From positions 98,125,479-98,189,478 of the forward strand of contig NC_134398.1 in the NCBI RefSeq assembly GCF_050003625.1: a stretch of 64,000 nt of DNA, written 5' to 3'. This document shows positions 18,567 through 29,225 of the stretch, piece by piece. The stretch is from Haematobia irritans. Its lineage: Eukaryota > Arthropoda > Insecta > Diptera > Muscidae. Each line of letters starts with the position of its first letter. Within the stretch, counting starts at the first letter, position 1. The notes beneath the pieces were generated by a model. It ran no database searches and had not been told where the DNA came from. It worked only from the letters and a program-made list of their open reading frames with translations. The position numbers and the translations under genes are program-made.

Positions 18567-18664
18567 TATGCAGGAGATGCAGCCACTGCCGCGTTAGCAT
18601 TGGAAGAAGCATTTGGTCCAGAAGGACCTGATGAAGGGTCGTTAGGATTGTTTGTAGAATTCAT

Positions 18665-19315
18665 TGTTGTGAAAAATGTATCAGAAATTTATAGACAGAA
18701 AAAGAGAAATCTTTTATTGAATTTATCAATGTAATGAATTGGAATTGCAGAAGTATAGCGAGAAAAAATATATGCGTTTTTGGATTTGTAAATATGAAGT
18801 TTTGTGGGTGACCTCTAACCGTTTTAGTTATGTTTTATGCGAAAATGTATCTCCAGAACTAATAAACTAATAAGCGGGATTTGCAGATGTTGCGAAAATA
18901 TAGTATTTATTGTTTAAGAGATCAATTGAAAAGATAAATATGCGAAAAGAATAATAATCAATCAATTTTAATTGATTTCAGTTCATAAAAATATAATTCA
19001 GACAATTTTAATTGTGTTTCCACAAATTCCAAATTGTTGCGTTCTTTATGTATTGTGATGCAATTGATAAATTCGATTTCAAAGCGATGCTATGAAACCG
19101 AATCATTCAAATTCAATTGGTAAAATTTCTGTCTTAAAATTCCAAGAAAACAAAATTTTCACATTATCAAAATCTTTGTTTTCAAAAAACGTTAATGAGA
19201 CAAGATTTCGATCTTTCATTTATGAGACGAGATTAAATTTCATTAAGATTCTTTCCAAGCAGGTGAAATCTATTGAACACATTCACTGAACTATGATTCT
19301 CCAAACCTCTCGAAT
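18665..19315. other. BEL leader side and unassigned AT-rich sequence
   Basis: On the minus strand this should be the BEL leader or 5' LTR. An AATAAA-like word and a GAGGTCACCCAC string lie at 18714-18815. No LTR matching 11527-12069 is present. No gene seen. Confidence 0.3.
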
Positions 19316-19740
19316 CGAAAAAATCATAAGTCCGCAATCAAAGTTCAAAAGCTCGACCAAGCTCTTTGTAGCACAAAACAGGTAAAACAATTGTAAACTT
19401 CATAGAATGAGAAATGTAATTTTCAAAGAGAAATATATTGAACTCACTGAAAACATATGACTTTCAAGATTTTGTTTCAAAAAATATATATATCTTCAAT
19501 AAAAGTTCAAAAATTCCTCCAAATTTTAGTCAAGCCACAGGCCAAATAATCTTAAGCTTCACAGAGCGAGAAATGTAAATGTCGCGAAGAAATACAATGA
19601 ACTCATCCAAAAGAAATATGACTTTATTGAATTTTTCTTCGAAAAAATCATATAACTTAATAAAAGTTCAAAAATTTCCGCAAACCTTGATAAAGCACAA
19701 CAGGCCAATTTAATAGCAATATTCAGAGAGCAAGAGATAT
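19316..19740. repeat. Tandem repeat, about 161-bp period, 2.6 copies
   Basis: The anchor word AAGTTCAAA recurs at 19341, 19503 and 19664, with shared blocks such as GAGAAATGTAA and TATGACTTT in each unit. Units are visibly diverged. Function unknown; the position fits either a decayed LTR/leader of the BEL element or a local satellite. Confidence 0.65.
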
Positions 19741-19819
19741 TATTGTTACAGAGTGATAACATATATGTTTCATCAGCCACTTCGGCCTTGAGATGTAATT
19801 TCACTTTGTAGATTTATTG

Positions 19820-20150
19820 ATGCATATTTTAATGTTGTAATGAGTATTTTCGTTGATAGTTTGTTTTAATGTTGTAATGAGTGATTTCGTTGATATACTC
19901 TATGAACGGAATTCCGATGTTCTGAATCACAATTTTCCTTATGAGCCGCTTATTGTCTTGTATATATTTTTTTCAACAAATTTAAAATATTCGAGGAGTG
20001 AAAATTGCGATTTTATTTCTCACAACTTTTCTTATGAGCCGCTTGATTTCTTGTATATGTTTACCAATTTCAATAAATTTAATATATTCGAGGAGTGAAA
20101 ATTGCGATTTTTTTTCTCATAATTTTCCTTAGTAGACGATTGATATGTTG
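19820..20150. repeat. Tandem repeats: about 38-bp pair, then 93-bp units
   Basis: TTTTAATGTTGTAATGAG occurs twice at about 19828-19882. ATGAGCCGCTT then recurs at 19941 and 20034, and GAGGAGTGAAAATTGCGA closes each unit. A third, degraded unit starts near 20110. No coding capacity is recognisable. Confidence 0.65.
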
Positions 20151-20239
20151 CAAATATTCATACATTTATCAATAAATTACCTATTGTTATGATGATTCGT
20201 TCATATATGTTGATATAATATTAATTTGAGTATATTCGC

Positions 20240-21100
20240 AGTCGTATGAGTTGATCTGAGAATTTTTTTTGAGTGCGCTTCGTATTTGGGGAACGAAAAT
20301 TTTTCCGAGCGTAATTAATTTTCTGAGTGTAAGAAATTTTAGAGATTTTCCTAAATGTATTTTATTTCAATTTTAGACAAATTTCCGAAATCTTCACACT
20401 TTTTCCGAGTCTAATAATAGTTTTTGTTTAATTAAGATTGTTGTTTTTTTCGAGTGTAATAATTTTTTGATTATAGAATTTTCCCGAGTGTAATACAATT
20501 TTTCCGAAAAAAATACTCGAAAATACGCAATGTCGCTAAATTTGTGAGATCATTATTATTATTTAATTTTTTGTATTTATTATTTTTCTTTAGCAAATTT
20601 TAGTATTGCAATATTTTTAAAGAAACAAAATTTGATTGTAAAAATATATTCCAAACTAAACATTTCGAGTATAGGAAAAATTTCGAGAATTTAAATCACT
20701 TTTCCCCGAGTGTACAAAATTTTGAATATAGAAAATATTCCTAGTTAAAATTTTTGAGTGTAGAAAAATTTGGAGAATTTAAATAATTTTTTGCTGAGTG
20801 TACAACATTTGGGTTTTATTTATATTTATATTTTCCAAATTTTAGCATAAATTTTTTGAGGGTTGAAAACACGCATTTTTCAGTTGCGGAAAATAATTTT
20901 TTTTTTTTTAATTTAAAGACAAATTTCTGTGAGTGTTATTTCCGTGAATTTAAGAAAAATTTTGTTAATACGAATTTTTGCAAGTGTAGTAATTTTTTGC
21001 GTTTTACCAAAATTTACTTTATGAATGTAAAGAAAATTCTACAATGACATACCAATTTTCTTGAGTGTAATAGGTTTTTTTCCCCCGAGTACAGATGAAT
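20240..21100. repeat. Degenerate AT-rich array punctuated by GAGTGTA
   Basis: A run of T-rich spacers punctuated by GAGTGTAAT, GAGTGTAC, GAGTGTAG or close variants roughly every 30-60 bases, at least ten times. No gene seen. It resembles an old minisatellite rather than random AT-rich DNA. Confidence 0.5.
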
Positions 21101-21768
21101 TTTTCCAAAATTCGTGGTTTTGCTTTTATACCCTGGTAAAACACAAATGGATGTATGTGTTTGCGTAATTTACTTTGATTTAATCACTTTTGACATAAAA
21201 CTGTTATTTTTTCACGGTGTACCGAATTAATTTCGATGTTTGATGGTTTTTTACACGTGTACATATAACTACTATGTTCAATATAAAATGATAAAATGTG
21301 CAATAGTATTACAGTGCAAATACGATTATGTGGGTGTAAATGTTTGTTGCTGTGTGTTGAATTATGTCGGTGTGAATGCAAAGTGTATGATTAATTTGAT
21401 GTTTTGGTTAAGTACGCTCGTAATTCAATGTGAATTATTATGTATTAATTTATAAATATTTTAGCAAAAGTTGTTGTTTTTGTAAACAAAATATAGTGAG
21501 ATGGGCAAATTTTCCAATATTTAATTTGTTTGTTTTAATTACATTCATACTTTTTTAATCAAAAACCCAAATATTAATTGAATTGAATTTAATCGAAATT
21601 ATCATATGATCATACGCTGCGCATTCATTTAGGTGCATTAGTTGTAATTTGGTGTGTGACTTCGCTAATTGAAACGGGGGTGATTTGGTAACACTGACTC
21701 CAGGGCACCTTATACGGTCGGATAAACCCTGCGACACAACACGTAGCGGCGACAAATTCGATAGTATA
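21101..21768. other. Unassigned AT-rich interval
   Basis: No gene, RNA or repeat family recognised. TTTTATACCCTGGTA near 21124 resembles the edge of muscoid dispersed repeats. Confidence 0.3.
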
Positions 21769-22203
21769 AGTGTGTAAATATAACCATAGCGATAGGCGGT
21801 AGGCGAAACATTTTTGCCGCAACGGCAAATACAATAAGCTTGACGGCGAATAATTCCCTTTTTCACGTTTCCTAGCGTTTTTGTTGTCAATACAGCATGC
21901 TTTGACAATATTAAACAATGAAGTTGAATAAAAACATACAATGGCTTGTTATTTGTTGAGTTATTTCAAGAAAAAATAATCTACACGTGTCCAGGCAACA
22001 GCAATTCCTAGTGGTGAGTTAAAAAAATTGATAAGCGATGGCAACACTATACCAGTTTTCGCCAAGGAGTTAGAATAAGTTTTAATTTAGCGACACGCCG
22101 CTAGCCGTCACGGTATTCCGTCGCGGATTTTGGGCTTCCCATAAGAAATACACGTAAATAAGTGTTCGCCTACCGCCTATCGCTATGGTTATATTTCCAC
22201 ACT
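21769..22203. mobile_element. MITE with about 40-bp terminal inverted repeats
   Basis: The left end AGTGTGTAAATATAACCATA pairs with the right end ending CCACACT at 22203; about 40 bp match with one mismatch. It is about 435 bp and non-coding. The inner arms include GGCGGTAGGCGAA. A target duplication is not clear. Confidence 0.7.
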
Positions 22204-22228
22204 AAGGTCGTGTTCGGCTGTCGTGGGC

Positions 22229-22583
22229 AAAGACAATAAACTTGAGGAAGATAGGAAATTGGCTTGCGTCATACCAAATGTTGCATTTACCATGTTAGTT
22301 TCATACATGTTTGTAATTTTTTATTTGTTTTTCGTTTTTATTTTCTAAATGAAAAACTTAATTTTCTTTATGAAACAATGTTAAATTTTAAGCAACAACA
22401 AAAAAATTACATTTTCCCCTCTATTGAAATTTATTTCGTGCACTTAATTTCTTTTTATTTGCATTTTAATGCTACGTCAATACTTGTCGTATACGCGTTT
22501 GGTTCGAGTATGAAACTAACACGGTAAATGGTTTGATCTCCTCAGTAGCCAATTTCCCATCTTTCTCAAGTTTATTGTCTTTG
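22229..22583. mobile_element. Foldback element with about 75-bp inverted arms
   Basis: Arms at about 22229-22306 and 22507-22583 pair, with AAAGACAATAAACTTGAG and GTTAGTTTCATAC at matching places. The loop is about 200 bp of AT-rich sequence. Non-coding, and only about 25 bp from the preceding MITE. Confidence 0.65.
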
Positions 22584-22617
22584 GTCGTGGGGACGTGTTG
22601 GCATAAAATCAAAACAA

Positions 22618-24046
22618 CCCAATAAACACAGGATGAGCGTTTTTCAAATGCAACAACATTTCAGTTTGAGGGTAAATATAATTTTCAACATAAATTCAAC
22701 TTGACTTGAAATAGCTCATCTTCAATACATCTTCAAATTGTTTGCGAATTACTTCCAATTTGCCATAATGTTGACGAAATGTTTGAAAAGGTGTTGAAGA
22801 TAATATGAGAAAACTTTGACAAAACACTACCCTAAAATGCAACGAAAAAACCATGTGGTTTTCAATACTTATTTGTGCAACGAAGTTCGTGGTCAATTGC
22901 AAGAAATAAAAAAATGGAAAATTTTAGACAAATAACCAAATAGTTTATAAAAATAGGTAAGTGAAAATAATAAATGAAATAAAACTTTAAGGAAGTCACT
23001 AAATGTATATCTCTTTGCAGAAAACTAAAATTATGGATTCTACGTTCTTGATTAACTGGAACTGCTTCAAATAACTGGAACTGCTTCAAATAGTTTATAA
23101 TAATTGGTACGTCAATATGAAAAATTAAATCAACACTTTAGAGAAGTCACTAAATTTAAATCTCTTTGCAGAAAACTAAAATCTTTGGATGCTACATTCT
23201 TGCAAACATTAAGAAGCTGACCAATGAAAAATGAGTGGCTTATCGACAAGAAAAAGTTTCCAGAAACATTACAAGTGCAACCAATTAAAATTGTTAAAAA
23301 CAACAAATTGTTGAAATCAACAACTTCTGTATGAAAATGTGCATCACATCGTCAGCTTAATTCATATGCTATTATCAGTTTAAAAAGGGTATTTTGTGAA
23401 TTCCTTCTGCTGGAAATCAATTCTAACACGTGGTCCAGTACGTTCCTAATTTCAAATTGCCCGCATGTTAACAAATTTTAATGCTGTTTTATGACACCAA
23501 AAGGAAGGAAATCGAATTATCAATGCAAAAGTGTTTACTAATAATGTTTAAAATATTTAAAGTTTTGTTGTTTGTTCTTTTTTTGTTCTTATTTGTTGAT
23601 ATGTTTAATAAGATTATTATTTATCAATTGGTATTGTAGTGTATTATGTATTGATATGTAGTGTATTATTATATATTTTATTTTGATAAAAATGAATAAA
23701 TTATACAAAATTCATAGAATTTTAGCTTTGACTTTCAATTTGAAGTGGGGATATCATTCATACAAATTTAGGTTGAGAAGTATATGCAACGATGTTGATT
23801 TTGAATTTGACACGCATCGAAAATTGTTTGATAAATTATTGAGTAGCGATGCATTTCAATTTGAGGATAACACTTGAGATATTATTGCTAATGTGTTGAA
23901 TTTCACTGTTGAGGGTAATGTCTGTTTTTTGTTAAGAACGCGATTTTCTCAACAATTTCTCAACTTGAATATTACCCTAATCCTTTGAAAAAATGTTTGA
24001 AAAATTGTTGAAATTTAGCATTTTTCAAACATTTGTGTTTATTGGG
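22618..24046. mobile_element. Possible DNA element with CCCAATAAACACA ends and a 151-bp tandem duplication
   Basis: The 13-bp inverted ends CCCAATAAACACA (22618) and TGTGTTTATTGGG (to 24046) bracket 1.43 kb. Inside, about 22927-23080 and 23082-23215 are a tandem duplication (period about 151) containing TCTCTTTGCAGAAAACTAAAA. A small frame at 23683-23877 is not recognised. The terminal repeat is short and no target duplication is obvious, so this call is tentative. Confidence 0.4.
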
Positions 24047-25365
24047 AACTTTGATTTTTTCTGGTTGGGTGGTACAAATCATTGAGTGTAAGGGGATGTT
24101 CGACAAACATTATCAAAGACAAATTTATTTTTACATTAAAAACAGGCATTTCTGCAATGAAATTAATGATGGATCGCCAATTCTGGTTGAAAATTAAAGA
24201 TATGTATGAATCTAAACCAGTATTGTGGCAAAAACGTTGAAAAATTCCACTTCCAATCAATGGAAAACCAGGCGACAAGTATTTTGAAATTCATCAAGTA
24301 ATTTGTAATATATTAAATGTGGATTACTTCAGGAATAATTGTTTTGACACATATATCAGGATTTTTTTTTATTATTTTTTCCATTTTTTCAGTAAAAAAT
24401 GATTTCACCTATAAATCTTCATACAACTTCATTGTTTGTTTATGCTTCTTCTTATTTTTTCATGTTGTCAACACATTTGTTCGTGCAGTGTAAGGGTAAA
24501 ACTTGAACGAACATACAACAAATAGACGAACCTCTGTCGGAGTGTTTATCCGACCGTTAAGGTCCGCTTCAGCTGACTGATTGTCATTCTATCATATGTG
24601 TAATATTCTTTGTATTCTTTCACTTTCTACACCAATTGCACCAATTTGTTTTTGTAATTTTAAATTTGCACTGCACTTTTTGTTAAATACACATATATAT
24701 GTACATACATACGTTTGCAAACACAAACTTTATTGCGTTTTTTTCGCTTTTTCTATTCTTCTCCTTGTTTTTAGAGAAGTTTTTTTTCCAAATTTTATAC
24801 GGAATATCCATAATTTGACAATTTTAATCAACACGTAGAAAAATTTGAGCAATTTTAGACATTTTTTTCACATTTTTATCTTGTTTCGTTGCACTTGAAA
24901 CAAGTCATAGGAATTTTTCGACGCTATTTTTACAATTTTAACCCACTTTATATCAATTTTAAAGATTTTTTTCACTTTTCCACTCTTTTCACGAGATTTT
25001 AAACGATTCTTAACGTTCTTTTTAGTCTTTTCTCCCGAATCTTTTCGTACTTTTAACAAATTTTAACAAGTTTTAGAAAAAATTTTACTTTTTTTTCGCT
25101 TTCAAGTCTTTTCTCTCTTTTAACTAATTTCAAACGATTTTTACGAGTATTTTGACTTGATTTTAATACGATATTTACCCGAATTTTAAGCGATCTTTAA
25201 CCTTTTTTAACACGCGTATTTTTCCCTTTTTTGTGTTTGCATACGTTTGTTTTTTTTTATATAATTTTGTGAGTAGACAGAGAGATGGGAATGTTTGTTT
25301 ACTTTGTTGTGGATGATGTTGTGGATTATGTTATGCTGTTTCCAATGAACGGCTGCGGAGGACCA
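24047..25365. other. Non-coding interval, strongly T-rich at 24840-25250
   Basis: No gene recognised. 24840-25250 is markedly T-rich on the plus strand, with recurring TTTTAA and ACGAT words, and looks like low-complexity DNA. Confidence 0.4.
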
Positions 25366-25791
25366 TGAACAGGTGTGTGGGGGGATACCAATGATAGCGG
25401 GGATGAGTGAAATAATGATGGAATCCCTGAGGAGTATGAGAAGTGGACTGTATCTTTGTATATGTACATTTATTATTTCTCAAGTTAATGAGAAATAATA
25501 AATTAAAATTAAATAAATTAAAATCCAAACGAAACCCAACCGGAAAGTGAAATAAGAAGATGAACAACGAATGAGTTTCAATTTACAACAACAAATTTAT
25601 TGAAGATAATAAAGGGAAATAGACAGGAGAAAAGAAGAGAGGCTCACCTTTATGATGCGGCAGGAAAATTAGCAGTGAACGATAGAAAAGAAACTTAAAA
25701 CCAGCTAACTTAATGTACTAAATTTTTATATGCAATAATTCACAATAGATTTTAATTCAGCAATTTGACAATTCAAAATATTAATTTAATT
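25366..25791 (-). repeat. Second copy of the BEL-type LTR terminal part
   Basis: About 426 bp nearly identical to 11527-11937 in the same orientation, plus a 15-bp internal expansion of an AATTAAA-like word near 25505. The match runs from TGAACAGGTGTGTGG to TTAATTTAATT. It lacks the GC-rich TGGCCGGGGG end seen at 12069, so it is a truncated solo LTR or a shared non-autonomous repeat. The flanks show no target duplication. Confidence 0.65.
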
Positions 25792-26723
25792 TTAACAGTC
25801 TCATTAAAATATTATAGTGTGAATAAAAATTATGGCCACATGGAATAAGAGAGTAATTTATTTTAACTCGCTGTTTGAACATTTTTACTTATTCTTAGTT
25901 CTTTATTCATCGTAAGTATATTTTTCACACATCTTGCTGAAAATTAGGAAGGAATAATGAAAATTGTTAAATATCAATACCATGTAATAAACAAATATAT
26001 TTTTTTAATTCTTTCTTGGAATGGACGGAGAATACGGAATTACTGTGTTTTGTGTTAATTTATTTATTCAGAAATGGCACGTGGTTTTATGTGCACACAA
26101 AAAAGGAAAGTGTAATTGAAAAAAATGTACTTGTTTTTTGTTCTGCATTTTGATATATGACATCATTTATTTTTATTTGCAGTTACATGATATCTGCGTT
26201 TTTTTTCATTTGCACGACGCAAATATGGAATGATTACTTCTTATTGAAATAGAGCCAAAATAGAGTGTATAAATATATGTGATGTTTGTTGTTGAGTTTA
26301 TAAATAAATAAAAATAAAAAATAATGTTAATTTTGTGTTTCCTTTTTCCAGTGGCGTCCTTTTTCCGACGACGAAATAAGTTTTTTCATAAAGATCAAAA
26401 CATTTTAGATTGTGACCATGTTCTTTTAACTGAGAGAAAAACATTTTTGACGAATACCATAACATTTTAGATCGTGACCATTGTCTTTTAATGGAAACAA
26501 AATTCTTTTTGTCAATATAATAACATTTTAGATGAGGACAATTTTATTTTTTTTAGATCCATGTTCACTGAGCCAACATGGTTGCAGGTGAAAATGTTAC
26601 ATGGTCGCCGCAAAAATAGCTCCTATCATATTATTTTGCTCTTCGAATATGATTGTGACAATCATGTTTCTTCTCTGCGTGTAGTTAACAAATAATTATA
26701 TACATAAAATATATTCTTTTTAA
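25792..26723. repeat. AT-rich interval with a 61-bp minisatellite
   Basis: No gene seen. At 26399-26560 a unit of about 61 bp starting AACATTTTAGAT repeats two and a half times (26400, 26461, 26522). The remainder is unassigned AT-rich DNA. Confidence 0.5.
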
Positions 26724-26847
26724 AAGAAAGCCATTTAACTTTATTTTAGTTCAAGGAATTTAAGAAAGTTTCCTTTACTCTACTAATTTTTATCCGTACG
26801 TTAGTTAAATGGACTAAAAAATGGGGGAAAATTATACACAAATAAAG
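26724..26847. repeat. Fragment of the dispersed repeat seen at 10.86 kb
   Basis: Shares blocks with 10857-10985, such as AACTTTATTTTAGTTCA, AGTTTCCTTTACTCTA and GTACGTTAGTTAAAT. Non-coding; truncated at its right side by the pogo-like MITE. Confidence 0.5.
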
Positions 26848-26849
26848 TA

Positions 26850-27000
26850 CAGTAATCCCTCGATTTACGTCGAGATTGGTTCCGGAATTTGACGACGTTA
26901 ATGCAAACGACGTAAGTCGAATTAAAAATTGCTCATACTAACTCCTAAGTCCATTTAATTGTGTATGTAAACCGAGGCGACGCATATCGAGGGATTGCTG
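26850..27000. mobile_element. Pogo/Tigger-like MITE, 151 bp
   Basis: Inverted ends CAGTAATCCCTCGATTTACG and its near complement ending GGGATTGCTG, flanked by TA at 26848-26849 and 27001-27002. The TIR and the following GGTTCCGGAA resemble the pogo/Tigger group. No coding capacity. Confidence 0.75.
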
Positions 27001-27002
27001 TA

Positions 27003-27353
27003 CGCATACGTACCCCTTTGCAACGCGACAACACCGACCAGTGTAATGTTTAATGTCAAACGGCTCAGCAAAGTCCACCCCAGTGTGGGCAAATGGTCTT
27101 GAAAGATCGGTTTTTTCGAGGGCAATGCGGACATCGGTGTCTGTATACGATACATGGTTTCCATTTATTAATTGTGGTTTTAACCAAGTTCTCTGCCTTG
27201 ATAGCCCAATATTTGGATCGTAAGAGACGCAAGAGCAACTGATTTCCTCCATGGATAGAGACTTCGTGTATAAACTTGACTAATAAACGAGAAAAATGGC
27301 AGTTATATGGGAGGAGGACTGGGTACCTCTCATTGTATGAAAAAGCTGGAGAT
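27003..27353 (-). pseudogene. BEL/Pao integrase fragment (second BEL family)
   Basis: A minus-strand remnant with FSYNERYPVLLPYNCHFSRL, HGGNQLLLRLLRSKYW and GVDFAEPFDIK: the integrase zinc domain and first catalytic Asp of a BEL element that differs from the one at 12-18 kb. At least one frameshift lies near 27065-27160. It is cut by the MITE at 27000 and by a LINE at about 27354. Confidence 0.75.
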
Positions 27354-27780
27354 GACACTAGTCTGCCATTTATTCAAGGCAAAGAAAAGGTGGTAAGTGC
27401 TATTAAACTTAAAAAATCTCCCGAAAAGGATCGAATTACTTCTAAAATGATTAAGCAGCTCCCATTCACAGCCCTTCGAGCAATTCTGTTTATTTTTAAC
27501 AGCATACTTCGCATTGGCTATTTTCCCACTACTTGGAAGCAATCTGAAATTATAATGATCCCGAAACCTGGGAAGGACCCAACTCTAGTCAAATCTAATC
27601 GCCCAGAAAGACTTTTATCAATTCTATCGAACTTTTTTGATTCCATTCTTCTGAAAAAGCTAACGCCGCATATCAACACACATAACATTATTCCTAATCA
27701 CCAATTTGGCTTTCGGAAGAATCAGCGCAATAGAGCAAGTTCATCAAATTATCACATCAATTAGAAATGCCTTCGAAAAA
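27354..27780 (+). pseudogene. Jockey-clade reverse transcriptase, N-terminal block
   Basis: Reads IKLKKSPEKDRITSKMIKQL, TTWKQSEIIMIPKPGKDPT and HQFGFRKN, the conserved early motifs of Jockey-type RT. A frameshift after FRKN loses the EQVHRIV motif. The catalytic YADD block is missing from this piece and from the later ones. Confidence 0.75.
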
Positions 27781-27813
27781 AACGTTATTCCTAACATAAC
27801 ATAACATTATTCT

Positions 27814-28134
27814 AGGTTAGGTTAGGTTAGGTGGCAGCCCGATGTATCAGGCTCACTTAGACTATTCAGTCCATTGTGATACCACAGTGGTGAACTTCTC
27901 TCTTATCACTGAGTGCTGCCCGATTCCATGTTAAGCTCAATGACAAGGGACCTCCTTTTTATAGCCGAGTCCGAACGGCGTTCCACATTGCAGTGAAACC
28001 ACTTAGAGAAGCTTTGAAACCCTCAGAAATGTCACCAGCATTACTGAGGTGGGATAATCCACCGCTGAGAAACTTTTTGGTGTTCGGTCGAAGCAGGAAT
28101 CGAACCCACGACCATTGCACCACGGTGGCTCCCT
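27814..28134 (-). mobile_element. tRNA-headed SINE, copy 1
   Basis: On the minus strand it starts GGGAGCCACCGTGGTGCAA at about 28134 and ends in CCTAACCTAACCT at 27814. The B box GGTTCGATTCC is present. The stretch between the A- and B-box areas is deleted relative to the copy at 63794. The last about 65 bp match the LOA LINE 3' tail. Confidence 0.85.
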
Positions 28135-28820
28135 ACATAAAAAAGGTTTATCGGGACAAAAAATTTATAATGATATGGTGAAAGTGTTAGGTGAAAGTGC
28201 TCCTTCATATGCAACAGTAAAAAATTGGGTTGCTGAATTTAAACGTGGTCGTACAAGCATTGAACGTGAACCACGTAGTGAACGTCCAAAAACAGCAACA
28301 ACAACAGAAATTGTAGCCAAAGTGCATGATATGGTATTAAATGATCGACGAATAAAAGTGCGTGAAATTGCTAATATCATGGGCATCTCAAATGATCGAG
28401 TCCATTTAATTTTGCATGAAGAACTACAGATGAAAAAGCTTTCTGCAAGATGGGTGCCGCATTTTTTAACAGTCGATCAAAAACGCATAAGAAGGAACAT
28501 TTCTCAAGCTTGTTTGGATCGAAATATAATGGATTTTAAGCGTCGTTTCATAACTGTTGATGAGACATGGATCCACCACTGTAATAAATCTAAAAAAATT
28601 CCTTGCTGGCAGCGTTTTACCTCAAATAAAGATGCAATTACAGTTGTAAACCACTATTTTGAAGACCTTGAGGAAAACTATTTTAATCAAGGGATAGAAA
28701 TGCTAGAAAAGCGTTGGACTAAGTGTACTGAAGTTTCAGGAGATTATATTGAAAAATAAAAATATTTTATATAACTAACTATTCTCTTTCATTGATAGGA
28801 TAAAAAGTTTCCGAACCGCC
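28135..28820 (+). mobile_element. Mariner transposon, deleted
   Basis: Transposase frame 28142-28759. The N-terminal helix-turn-helix (KIYNDMVKVLGE, ATVKNWVAEFKRGRTS) and the linker ARWVPHFLTVDQK are good. VDETWIHH carries the first catalytic Asp. The sequence then jumps to CWQRFTSNKDAITVV and the C-terminal YFEDLEENYFNQGIE. The catalytic middle (second and third Asp) is therefore deleted. The initiator Met and left TIR are missing at the SINE junction. The right end near 28820 (TTTCCGAACCGCC) may be the TIR. A non-autonomous relic. Confidence 0.75.
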
Positions 28821-28825
28821 TTCGT

Positions 28826-29221
28826 AACATAACTTTATTCCTAATCACCAATTTGGCTTTCGGAAGAATCAGCACAATAGAGCAAGTTCATCGTATTGTC
28901 ACATCAATTAGAAATGCCTACAAAAAAGGAATATTGCTCTGCATTATTTATAGATAGTTTTCAAGCCTTTAATAAGGTTTGACACCAAGGACTTATTTTC
29001 AAAATATGTGTAAAGCTGCCGAAAAACACTTACAAACTTTTATAAAACTATCTGTCAAATCGATCATTCGAAGTAAAGTCGAATGGCATACTATCGTGCA
29101 GCAAGACAATAAAAGCTGGCGTGTCCCAAGGTAGCATACTAAAAACGCCTAAACTGCTTCCCTTAAACTTCAAAACACGTGTACTCACTGGAAGATTGGC
29201 ACCCATGTCACCTTTACTCTA
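28826..29221 (+). pseudogene. Jockey-clade RT, middle piece
   Basis: Starts with a second copy of the ATTCCTAATCACCAATTTGG block, then passes through the remnant of the LFIDSFQAFNKV motif and a GVPQGS-like decayed stretch near 29110-29145. It ends at HVTFTL just before the next insertion. Several stops. Confidence 0.6.
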
Positions 29222-29225
29222 ATGG

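Larger units (their letters stand above)
12690..18664 (-). mobile_element. BEL/Pao LTR retrotransposon, defective
   Basis: Order on the minus strand: gag start at 18664, gag zinc knuckles and aspartic protease (16482-15517), reverse transcriptase (15481-14141), RNase H (14166-13924), integrase (13961-12690). This gag-PR-RT-RH-IN order and the sequence motifs are those of BEL/Pao. Gag is split by a DD37E transposon, and several frameshifts interrupt the polyprotein. The integrase tail is cut at a GHF motif and joined to an unrelated frame. Confidence 0.88.
15517..18664 (-). pseudogene. BEL/Pao gag and protease region, interrupted
   Basis: The likely start ATG is at 18664 (MNSTNNPND). The frame resumes across the transposon insertion if one copy of the TA duplication is removed. 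16364-16870 holds the BEL gag core (WNALKARYENKRVLVDNQL, ALWEQSL). 15517-16482 has knuckles CLLCETNHSLRTCP, CSICLSSSH and CIICHKPHH, then the protease motif ALIDPGSQRTFIS, with Pro beside the catalytic Asp. Stops and frameshifts at about 16870-17150, including a direct repeat of CTTCAGAACTGGCATTG near 17130-17170, break the reading frame. Confidence 0.8.

Noticed and set aside
19316..21100. CRISPR-like repeat array
   Set aside because: Repeat units are long, degenerate and contiguous without unique spacers, and the genome is eukaryotic.
23683..23877. 64-aa frame in the CCCAATAAACACA-bounded element
   Set aside because: Not recognised and too short to support a product; mentioned only in the element entry.
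24868..25059. Lys-rich minus-strand frame
   Set aside because: It is the complement of a T-rich low-complexity tract, a composition effect.
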